Positions 15,567 through 24,900 of a DNA stretch of 45,459 nt are shown in pieces. Position 1 is the stretch's first letter; each line of letters begins with the position of its first letter. The DNA is taken from NCBI GenBank assembly GCA_947626105.1, contig CANQQY010000011.1, positions 1-45,459 of the forward strand. The letters are read 5' to 3'. Both the position numbers and the translations under genes were made by a program. This stretch comes from an uncultured Clostridia bacterium. GTDB lineage: Bacteria > Bacillota > Clostridia > Christensenellales > Borkfalkiaceae. Below the pieces are notes generated by a model, which was not told the origin of the DNA, did not search any database, and was given only the letters and a program-made list of their open reading frames with translations.

Positions 15567-16805
15567 ATGGTAGAAAGCAGAACACTTCAAAATGGATTGC
15601 GCGTCATCGTCAAGCGCATGGAGGGGCTTCTCTCCGTCACAATGGGCGTGCTCGTCGGGACGGGCGCGGCGTTCGAAACGGACGCCGAGGACGGCATCTC
15701 CCATTTTATCGAACATATGCAGTTCAAGGGGACTGCATCCCGCACGGCGTTTGAGATCTCCGACGCGTTCGACGCGCTCGGCGCACAGGTCAACGCCTTT
15801 ACGGGGAAGGACATGACTTGTTATTACTGCAAATCCACGTCCGAGCACGCAAAGGAGAGCTTCGCCCTTCTTGCCGACCTCTTCCTCAACAGCGTCTTTC
15901 CCGAAGAGGAGATGAAGCGCGAAAAGGGGGTCGTCATCGAGGAGATCAACATGGACGAGGACAGCCCCGAAGATCTCTGCCTCGATCTTCTCGCCCGCGC
16001 TTCCTTCGGGAAGGAGAACTACGGCAGAAACATTCTCGGAACGGCGGAGAACGTCTCGGGATTTTCCCGCGAGGATCTCTTTGCCTATAAAAAGGAGCGT
16101 TACTGCCCCGAAAACATCGTCGTCTCCTTTGCGGGGAATATCGGCGTACAGGAAGCGGCGGAGCTTACGGAAGCCTACTTCGGCGGCATGGCGCGGACGG
16201 CCTTCCGGGACAGGGAAAAGAGGATCGTCCCGCATACGGACAAGCTCTTCAAAAAGAAGCCCATCGAGCAGGCGCATTTCGCCTTCTCCTTCCCCACGGT
16301 GAAGCGGAACGATCCCGCCTACGCCGCCGTGCAGGTCATGAACGCCGTTTTGGGCGGCGGCATGAGTTCCCGTCTCTTCAAAAAGGTGCGCGAAGAGCTG
16401 GGACTCGCCTATTCCGTCTATTCCTATCCCTCGCACTATGCCGAGACGGGGATCTTGAACGTCTATGCGGGCGTCAATCCCAAGAACGCCGAAAGCGCGG
16501 CAGACGCCGTCCGCTCGGTCATCGAGGATTTCAAAAAAGAGGGGATCGGCGAAGAGGAGTTCTCGCGCGGACGCGAACAGCTCCTCTCGGGCACCGTCTT
16601 TTCGCAGGAGAACACTTCCTCGCAGATGCTCCTCTACGGCAAGCAGATGCTCTATCAGAACGAGATCTACGATTTCGAAAAGCGCATGGCGGAGATCGCC
16701 GCGCTCACAAGGGAGGACGTCATGCAGGCGATCGAAAGAAGCTTCGACTTCTCCCGCGCGGCGTCGGCAACAGTCGGAAATCTCGAAAAGGGGATCACGC
16801 TTTGA
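15567..16805 (+). CDS. M16-family zinc peptidase (processing-peptidase-like)
   Basis: A 412-residue M16 metallopeptidase of the Bacillus YmxG/MlpA type, related to mitochondrial processing peptidase beta. The inverted zinc motif HFIEH (His46, Glu49, His50) is intact, followed by MQFKGT and a downstream EEINMDED segment that supplies the third ligand. The second half (GGGMSSRLFKKVREELGLAYSV) is the non-catalytic M16 C-domain. There is no signal peptide, so it probably acts inside the cell on short peptides. The ribosome site AAAAAGGAG precedes ATG 15567. The stop overlaps the next start (TTGA). Confidence 0.95.
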   Translation: MVESRTLQNGLRVIVKRMEGLLSVTMGVLVGTGAAFETDAEDGISHFIEHMQFKGTASRTAFEISDAFDALGAQVNAFTGKDMTCYYCKSTSEHAKESFALLADLFLNSVFPEEEMKREKGVVIEEINMDEDSPEDLCLDLLARASFGKENYGRNILGTAENVSGFSREDLFAYKKERYCPENIVVSFAGNIGVQEAAELTEAYFGGMARTAFRDREKRIVPHTDKLFKKKPIEQAHFAFSFPTVKRNDPAYAAVQVMNAVLGGGMSSRLFKKVREELGLAYSVYSYPSHYAETGILNVYAGVNPKNAESAADAVRSVIEDFKKEGIGEEEFSRGREQLLSGTVFSQENTSSQMLLYGKQMLYQNEIYDFEKRMAEIAALTREDVMQAIERSFDFSRAASATVGNLEKGITL

Positions 16806-17314
16806 ACGCTTTGAACAAAGAGCGCGCGGAGGGCTTCGATCCCGTCTTTGACGGAAAGAGTGAGGCGCTCATTCTCGGGAGTTTTCCGTCCGTGAAGAGC
16901 CGCGCCGTGAATTTTTATTACGGCAACCCGCAGAACAGGTTTTGGAAAACGGTCTGCGGATATTTCAATGAGGAGATCGCCGAGACGGTCGAGGGCAAGC
17001 GGGAGTTTCTTCTCATGCGGCACATCGCGCTGTGGGACGTCGTGGAATGCTGTGAGATCATGGGCTCTTCCGACGCTTCCATTTCGGACGTCCGCCTTGC
17101 GGATATTCCGAAAGTTCTTTGCGCCGCCCCCATCCGCAAGATCCTGTGCAACGGCGCCACGGCATACAGGCTGCTAAAAGAAAATTTTCCCGCGTACATA
17201 TCGCTCGCCGAAAAACTTCCCTCCACCTCTCCCGCGAATCCGCGTTTTTCGGAGAAGACATGGCGGAACGCGCTCGATGAAGTTTTCCTTCATAAAAGCA
17301 ACAAAAGGGATTGA
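16802..17314 (+). CDS. Hypoxanthine/uracil-DNA glycosylase (UDG superfamily)
   Basis: A 170-residue single-domain glycosylase, probably removing deaminated bases (hypoxanthine, perhaps uracil) from DNA. Visible motifs are LILGSFPSVKSR (motif 1, about 23-34), FYYGNPQNRFW (about 38-48), MRHIALWDVVECC (about 71-83) and LPSTSPANPRFS near residue 145; this combination is typical of the small 'DNA-deoxyinosine glycosylase' (HDG) group. The start is TTG 16802, overlapping the M16 stop; a second TTG 9 nt later is also possible. Last gene of the deacetylase-M16-glycosylase unit; the acpP promoter overlaps its end. Confidence 0.87.
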   Translation: MNALNKERAEGFDPVFDGKSEALILGSFPSVKSRAVNFYYGNPQNRFWKTVCGYFNEEIAETVEGKREFLLMRHIALWDVVECCEIMGSSDASISDVRLADIPKVLCAAPIRKILCNGATAYRLLKENFPAYISLAEKLPSTSPANPRFSEKTWRNALDEVFLHKSNKRD

Positions 17315-17367
17315 CAAAGGAAAAAAATTGAGATAGAATGAAACAAAAACGCCCATTTTACGGGCGT
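17311..17367 (+). promoter_or_regulatory. acpP promoter and 5' UTR hairpin
   Basis: TTGACA (17311-17316), 17 bp and TAGAAT (17334-17339). In the leader, ACGCCC (17349-17354) and GGGCGT (17362-17367) form a hairpin directly before the ribosome site AGGGAGG. The same arm sequences recur in the terminator at 17624-17648, so the leader arm could pair with the 3' end instead. Confidence 0.8.
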
Positions 17368-17381
17368 CAGGGAGGATGAAT

Positions 17382-17609
17382 ATGTTTGAACAGGTTTGCA
17401 AGATGCTGGCGGAACAGCTCGGCGTTCCCGCGGAGTCCATTAAACCCGAATCGGAGGTCGTCAAGGATCTCGGCGCAGATTCGCTCGACGTCGTGGAGCT
17501 GTTGATGGCGCTCGAGGACGAGTATAAGATCACGCTTCCGGAGGACGAGGTCGAAAGCGTCAAGACGGTGCAGGACATCGTGGATATGATGAACAAACTC
17601 GGCAAATAA
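17382..17609 (+). CDS. acpP: Acyl carrier protein
   Basis: A 75-residue acidic four-helix protein that carries growing acyl chains in fatty acid synthesis. The phosphopantetheine site DSLD (Ser34) and helix II (DVVELLMALEDEY) are canonical. Two in-frame ATGs compete: 17376 directly abuts GGAGG (17371-17375) and is too close, whereas 17382 has a 6-nt gap and gives the usual N-terminus (MFEQVCKML). It is single, with its own promoter and terminator, not within a fab operon. Confidence 0.96.
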   Translation: MFEQVCKMLAEQLGVPAESIKPESEVVKDLGADSLDVVELLMALEDEYKITLPEDEVESVKTVQDIVDMMNKLGK

Positions 17610-17623
17610 TTAGTGAAATCATG

Positions 17624-17654
17624 ACGCCCGTGCGGACAGCGCGGGCGTTTTTTT
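17624..17654 (+). terminator. Rho-independent terminator of acpP
   Basis: ACGCCCGTGC and GCGCGGGCGT (17624-17648) form a 10-bp stem with one G-T pair and a short loop, followed by a T-run. Confidence 0.92.
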
Positions 17655-17686
17655 ATTTTCCCGCATAGGATAAGCGAGGCAATCGT

Positions 17687-18601
17687 ATGGAATCTTTACA
17701 GCTTATCTCGAATACGCCGCTTTTGCGGCTCTCCCGATTGGTACAGGCGCTCTCCCTCAAAGCCGCGCTATTTGGAAAACTCGAATCGGGCAATCTATCG
17801 GGCTCCGTCAAGGACCGCGCCGCGCTTGCCATGGTCGAGGCGGCGGAGCGGGAGGGGAAACTCACAAAAAATTCCGTCATCGTGGAACCTTCCAGCGGAA
17901 ACATGGGGATTTCGCTTGCCGCAGTCTGCGCGGTCAAGGGATATCCTCTCGTCGTCGTCATGCCCGACAGCATGTCCGAAGAGCGGCGGCGGCTCATCAA
18001 GGCGTACGGCGCAAAAGTGCATCTCACGCCCGGCGCGCAGGGCATGCGGGGGGCGATAGCGTGCGCGAAAACGCTCGCCGAAGAGCTTCACGGCGTGATC
18101 CTCGGGCAATTCGACTCTCCCGCCAATCCCCGCGCCCACTACGAGACGACGGGCCCCGAGATCTGGCGGGCGACGAAGGGGAAGGTGGACGTCCTCGTCG
18201 CAGGCGTGGGATCGGGCGGGACGATCTCGGGCGCGGGCAGGTTTTTGAAGGAACAAAAGCCCGACCTTATGGTCGCGGCGGTGGAGCCCGCTTCCTCTCC
18301 CGTGCTCACAAAGGGAGTGAGCGGGGCGCACGGGATCCAGGGCATCGGCGCGGGATTCGTGCCGAAAAATCTCGACCGTACCCTCTATGACATGGTGATC
18401 GCGGTCGAGGACAAAGAAGCGTTTTGGGCGGCGCGCATGCTCGCGCGGACGGAAGGCGTGCTATGCGGGATCTCTTCGGGCGCGGCGCTCGCCGCCGCCT
18501 GCGCGCTTTGCGGGGAGGAGGCATACGCGGGAAAGACCGTCGTTGCCGTGCTCCCCGACGGCGGCGGGCGGTACCTTTCCACCGCTTTGTTTGGGGAGTA
18601 A
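17687..18601 (+). CDS. cysK: Cysteine synthase-like PLP enzyme
   Basis: A 304-residue fold-type II PLP enzyme that would make cysteine from O-acetylserine and sulfide. The PLP lysine is Lys42 in SGSVKDR; the PLP-phosphate loop is GVGSGGTISG (about 172-181); HYETTGPEIW and GIQGIGAGFVP agree with CysK. Two active-site loops deviate: the usual NPSGS is NLSGS, and the substrate loop usually reading TSGNTG is SSGNMG. Substrate preference may therefore differ (cystathionine or serine sulfhydrylase are possible), so the gene name is provisional. GAGG at about 17672 serves ATG 17687. There is no cysE nearby. Confidence 0.88.
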   Translation: MESLQLISNTPLLRLSRLVQALSLKAALFGKLESGNLSGSVKDRAALAMVEAAEREGKLTKNSVIVEPSSGNMGISLAAVCAVKGYPLVVVMPDSMSEERRRLIKAYGAKVHLTPGAQGMRGAIACAKTLAEELHGVILGQFDSPANPRAHYETTGPEIWRATKGKVDVLVAGVGSGGTISGAGRFLKEQKPDLMVAAVEPASSPVLTKGVSGAHGIQGIGAGFVPKNLDRTLYDMVIAVEDKEAFWAARMLARTEGVLCGISSGAALAAACALCGEEAYAGKTVVAVLPDGGGRYLSTALFGE

Positions 18602-18608
18602 GGTGGAG

Positions 18609-18760
18609 CAAGATCCCCCCCACCACCGCTTGCGGCGGAGCCTCCCCCCGTCGGGGGTAGGCCTTTTTGCACCGAAGAGGGGGAGACCTTTTGCATTTCG
18701 CCCCTTGGCTCCCCCTCGAGGGGGAGCTGTCACCGCAGGTGACTGAGGGGGTGTCATTCT
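18609..18760. repeat. Intergenic repeat modules D and A
   Basis: Positions 18609-18645 match 211-244. Positions 18707-18755 are a palindromic unit: GGCTCCCCC-tcga-GGGGGAGC, then TGTCACC-gca-GGTGACTGAGGGGGTGTC. Between them are CCCCCCGTCGGGGG and GAAGAGGGGGAG fragments. There is no gene between 18602 and 18929 apart from these repeats and the next promoter. Confidence 0.8.
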
Positions 18761-18821
18761 GAATCACGCCATCCTTTGGCGCTCTTTTTCAAAAAGTTTT
18801 TCGGAAATCATGAAAAAATTA

Positions 18822-18850
18822 TTGACATTTTATATCTAAGGTGGTACGAT
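18822..18850 (+). promoter_or_regulatory. Promoter of the giant surface protein gene
   Basis: TTGACA (18822-18827), 17 bp and TACGAT (18845-18850), giving a leader of about 73 nt before the ATG at 18930. Confidence 0.75.
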
Positions 18851-18929
18851 AGTGTCATAGATTTTCATGACAACGGGGAAGTCTTGTCACAAGCGGAAAT
18901 GACGGAGAGCCTCGGAAGGAAGGAAAACG

Positions 18930-21900
18930 ATGGAAGAAGAGAAAAAGATCGCCGAAGAGGAGAGCATCCCCGCCGAACACGAGGCGCAGGAGACCCCCGA
19001 ACACGAGACGAAAGAAGCTCCCGAAAACGAGGGCAAAACCAAGGGGAAGGACAAGAAAAAGGACGGAAAGAAAAAGAAGAAGTTCGGACCCGTCAAGACG
19101 AGCGTCTGCATCGTTTCGGCGGCGGCGGTCGCCGCGCTCGGGACGTGGGCTTGCATCGCATTTTTGCGGCCGCAGGCGCGCAACGACGTCGATCCCACCT
19201 ACGGATCCGTCTCCTATGAGGTAAAGGACGGGGAAGTGTTCACCGCCGCCGCGTTTACTTCCGAACTCAAAGCGCGGGACGAGAACGGCAACCCGATCTC
19301 GGGGGACGAGAATACATACGACGGTCTCGACGTGTTCGGACGGCTCAACTGGACGTTTGCAAGGCAAGACAACTGGTATTCCGAAATGCACAGCGTCGTC
19401 AATACTGCGATCGGTCCGCAGGAAGTTGCTACCTATAAACGGTACGCGGGCGGGATCCTGATCTCCGAAGATATCACGACGAGCAGTATGGTCAACGTGG
19501 CGCGCGAGTATTGCTATGTAAACGGCGAGCGCGTCATCTGGCGGGACAGCGAGCAGGACAAATCGCAGTGGAACGGCATGGAGACCGTGTTCCCCGAAGG
19601 CGCGCCCCTCGGCAATATGGATATCGACGGCAACGAGGGTTTCCGCAAACTCAACGGGCTTCCCGCGACGGAACTCTCCGTCTATGTCTTTGAGCAGAAT
19701 ACCATCGAGAGCGCGACGCTGACTACCGCCGAAAACGTCTCCCTTGCGGACGGGGCGGAGTGCTTCACCGTCACCTACCGTTTGAGGGCAAAGACGGACG
19801 AAGAGGGAAAGACGGGCGCCGCCGCTTACTACGGGAACCAAATGGTATTTACGGGCGGCATCGACGCGCCCCCCGATTTCGATTTTATCGAGATCAGCTA
19901 TACGTTTACGGAGAACTGGCTCCCTGTCCGCTGCACGGTCTCCGAAAAGTATACCGCCTCGATGAAAACGATCGTCACGACCTGCACCTCGACTTCCGAG
20001 ACGGTTTTCACCTACGACGTCCCGGGGATCGGCGAAGAGGTACAGGGAATCTATCAGGAATATTATAAACAGTATGCGGACACCGAAGCGACGGGGCAGA
20101 CCCAGCGTCCGCTCACCGCGACGGATTGCCTTGCTTCCGCATTCAGTCCCTTGCTCACCGAACCCACCGTGCTCGATGTGTCGCTCACATTGAACGGAGA
20201 GCCCTTGCACGGCTCCGTCTGGCTCGACCTCGGCTCGGCAGGGGGGAATTTGGAACTTGGCAATATCAAGGCGCACGCCGATCTCGGGATCCTCCGCCTT
20301 TGGCTGGAAGAGGGCAAGGCGTATCTCAATTACGGAAACGTCAAACTCTCGCTCACCGTGGAGGAACTTCTCGCCCTCTTTACGGAAGGCGAACCCGCGG
20401 CACAGGCGGAAGGGGCAGAAGCTCCCCAAGATCCCCTCGAGGCGATCACGGGCGGCGAATTTACGGTAGAGGATAAGGAGGCACGCCTGCACTCCGTGCT
20501 CCATTTGGGGGATGCGGAGATCGTGCTCGACTTCCTGTTCGACCACGACGGGAACCGCAACGTAACGCTCAATCAAATCGGGGCGGAGGCGAACCTCGGC
20601 GGCCTCTCTCTCAATGCTACGGTCAAATACGGCGGAACCGCGCCCTCCGAAATCGGAGAGGCGGAAAAGGCGGCATATGCCGACGCGACGGAATATGCGG
20701 GCATGCTCAAAGATCTCTTTAAGGCGGACGCTCTCCGCGCGGAGATCAATTATACCAATACGGAACACGGAATTATCCTCGGCGGCAGTGCGTCGGTCAT
20801 GTACAAGGACGGCTTCGCGCTCAAAGGAGACTTTACGCTCGGCTACGGCGGCGCGGAAAAGCCCGTCTCCGTCCTGTTCGATGGAGCGGCGGTCTATCTC
20901 GACGTAGACGGCGTGAAAATCAAGGCGGGATCGGGCGAGCTTGAAACCCTTCTCTCCTTCCTGCCCGCGGCGACGGAAGAGGAGACGGACGTCCTTTCGA
21001 CCGTCCTCCAAGCGCTGCTCGATCCGAAGTTTGCAAACCTTCTCTCTTCCGCGGGAACGGGAAATACCCTTTCGCTCACCGTGAAGGGGACGGAGCTCCT
21101 CCGATACTTCGGCGTGGAGTACGGACTCGGGGAAGTCGGCATTGCGCTCACGCAGGACGGGCTCACCCTGACCGCTCTGGGCGCGACCCTCTCTCTCGGC
21201 GGCGGCGAATCGTTTACGGCGGACGTTGAAGCGGATGAGTACGCTTCCGTATTGCCCTATGCGGCCGATCTCTATGAGCTCTTCACAGGGGAGTATCTCA
21301 AAGCGGCGGTCGCTTACGAGAACGGCGATATGAACCTTTCTATCGGCGGCGAGATCGTACTCGGCATGCAGGATCTTGACGCTTCCGCAACACTGAACAT
21401 AACGTACGGCGCGGCGGAAATAGAGGTCGGGTTGACCTATGCAGACGGGAATGTGTACCTTCTTATCGACGGGCTGAAACTTAGGGCGAGCGCGGAGGAG
21501 ATCGCGGCCCTCATCGGCACGGACGGCACGGCGGGTAGCGTCGGCGACGACATTCTCGGAAAACTTCTTTCACTCAAATTCGAAGAAATTATTACGAGCC
21601 TTCACAGCAGTGACAACGCGCTCGAAGCGCAGATCGCGCTCGGCGCTCTTCTCAATGGGCTCGGTATCTCCACGGGAGATATTTCCCTCGGCGATCTCAC
21701 CGTCACGGTGACGGACGGGACTGTCACGGCGGAAGGTTTCGGCGCGACGCTCACCCTTTCCGCGTCGGAGACCGCGCCCACGATCCCCGAAGATCTCGAA
21801 AGTTACACCGATCTCATGCCCATCGCAAATGCGGCGGTCGAACTCATCGAAAACAACTATATCGCGGCAGATCTGCACTATGTCGGCGAATTCGAATTGG

Positions 21901-24900
21901 ACGGCGAAGTGCAGTTCGACATCGGGAGCTTGAATCTCTCCGCGGAACTTACGCTCACTTACCAAGGCGTAGAGAAACAGCTCAAAGCTCTCTATGTGAA
22001 CGACAGCGTGTATCTCGATGTGGACGGAGTGAAACTCAAAGTGAACGTCGAAGAGCTCAAAGACGTTCTCGGCTCCCTCGGCGGAGCTGCCGCCGCGGCG
22101 GAAGTTCTCACGCCCGTGGAGCAACTCCTCGAAAATCTCGGCAATATTCTCAACGTTTCGAATGAAAACGGCGTCCTTCGTGCGACGGTCGCTCTCGATG
22201 AGATCTTGAAGGCGTTCGGATACGACCTCACCCTCGGCACGGCGACCGTCACCGTGGACGGCGGGGCGTTCCATGTCTCCGCCCTCGGCGGCGCGCTCAC
22301 CCTCTCCGTTGATCAGGGCGTCTCCTTCGGGACGGTCACCGACGGCTATGTCGAGGTCGCGGGCTCCGTCAAACAGCTTGCAGAGCTCTTCCAAAGCGAA
22401 AGGATCGCCCTCGGCGTCGGATATACGTCCGAGAGGTTCGGCGTCAACGGAACGCTTACGTTCGAACCCGCAACATCCGCCGCCCACGGCACGTTTACGC
22501 TCACGATAGATTCCGTTGACCGTACGCTCGAGCTTGACGCTCTGTCCGACGGTTTCGTCTGCGTGAAGATCGACGGCGTAAAGTTGAAGGGGAATACGGA
22601 GCAGGTCGCAGCGCTCCTCAAAGAGATCCTTGCGGAGACGGGAACGATCACGCCCGACGCTGGGATCCCCGACATGGGTACCCCCGACGTGGGCGCCACG
22701 GACTTCCTCGATCAACTCCTCATCAAACTTCTCAATTTGAGATTCGGCGACTATCTGACGCTCGAAGCGGGGGACGGCGCGCTCAACGCAGTCCTCAAGG
22801 GGACAAAACTCCTCGGCGATCTCGGCGTTGCGCTCGACCTCGGCGATCTCAAACTCACCGTGTCCGGAGAGGGCATTTCCGCGGAGGGACAGGGCGTGAA
22901 ACTCACCGTCAAGGCGGGCGAGCCCCTTCCTGCGGTTGATCCTTCGGAGTATAAGGATATCGGCGCGGTGATCGAAACCGCTTCCGCGATCGTTGCAAAG
23001 CAGGGAGCTTCCTTCGACGGCAGCTTTACGCTCAACGTCGGCGAGACCCAGCTCGCGGTCTATCTCGAAAACGCGGGCGTCTCGTGGAAGAACGGCTTCG
23101 AACTCGGCGCGCGCGTCGTGCTCGAAGTGAACGGCGTCTGCAACGAATTCCATATCTATGCAACGGCAGAATATCTCACCCTGCGCTACGGCAACATCGG
23201 CGCAAAGATCGTCTATGCGGACTTCTCGCAGATCGGCGACGCGTTTACGGCGCTCAAAGAGAAAGTGCAGGCGATCGCAGACGAGGTCACGGGCAAGACG
23301 GCACAAGATCCCGCGGCGGCTTCCGCGCTCTCTCTTGCGGAGAGCGGCACGGCGATCGCGGAACTTACGGAGCAGCTCTCGAAGCTCTTCGGCTCTCTCG
23401 GCTCGGCAGATTGGAACGCGCTGATCGGCAAGATCGAACTTTCTCCTTCGGCGATGGCGGACGGACTGTTCCGTTTGAAGATCGGGGATTGCACACTCGA
23501 TTTCGTCGCAAACGGGACGGCGGGCGTGAGCATTCTTTTGAACTATGCCGCAAAGGACGGCGGGACGCTGGTCGAAGGTACGGCGCATGCCGCCGCGCTC
23601 GACTCGATGGAAGCGATATACGATCCCGACGGCGGCATCGAATATCTCGATACAGATGAGTTCATCCTCGCGATCGGCTATCTCGGCTCCGCGGTCGATC
23701 TTCTGAATGAAGAGAACATCTCCTTTACCGTCAGCGGAAGCACGACGTTCAAGGCGGCGGAGCCCGAACCCGCGCCCGAGCCCGAACCCGCGCCCGAACC
23801 GGCGGCGGAAGTTATCAAGACAAAGTACGAGTTCAATGCTTCCGTGAACTATCACCGCGGCGCTTCCGTGCCCGTACACCTCGACGTGGACGGCAAGAAC
23901 TTCTGGATCAATACCGATCTCTTCCTCAACGTGCATCTCGCACTCGTTGCGGGAGACGGGGCGGCGGAGACGGACAAGAGCCTCTATCTCGATATCTTTA
24001 TCGTGGACGGCGCGCCCGCAAAGGATGAAGCGGGAAGCCTTGTCACGGACGGAAATCTCGACTTCTACGTCTCCCTTTCGCAGTTTGCGGATACGGACGA
24101 AAAGTACAGCCCGCTCAAGATCTACGCGCCCGCGGACGAGATCATGACCATCCTTTCGAGCGCGGTCGCGGTTCTCGGGTTCAATCTCGACTTCCTCGAC
24201 AATTACCTTGTGAACAAGTGGCTTGAACTCGAAACCGTCGCGCAGCTTGAAGCGTTTACGCCGCTCGCGTCTGATTTTGTGAACGGCCTGCTCGCGGGGC
24301 TCCTGCCCGCACAGCCCGAGGAAGGCGCTCCCGCCCCTGCGGCAGAGGAGAGGGTCTACAAGAACTACATCAAAACCCTTACGATCACGGAGAGCGAATT
24401 GCAGCTCATCCTCAATTCCGCGGACGTCTACGGCGTCGAGGGGATCGAAGATCTCGCCGTCACCCTTACGAGAAGCGAAGAAAAGTTCGATTCCGTCACA
24501 TTTGGGAACGTCTACGACGCGACGGGCACGGAGAACACGACGCTCACGGGGACCTTCGATTACAGCGCGGTCACGCCCGATATTCCCGCGGAAGCGGCAA
24601 GCTATACGAGCTTCCTCGGCGCGGAAAAGCTCATTCTCTCCCTCGTCAAGAGCGCGACGCACGTCACGAATGCGGACGAGGTCATCTCGGGCGAAGAGAC
24701 GGAGCACACCTACGCGATCAACAACAACTTCTATATCGAGGGAAGTATTGACGCCAAATTGAATCTTGTGATCATACAGAAAGATATCAGGATCGACATT
24801 ATCGCGATCTCCGTCACGATCGACGAAAACGGCGATCTCGGCGTCAATGTCCGTCTCGAATATCAGGCGGTCAATGCCGGGGCAATCGTTGCGATCAACG

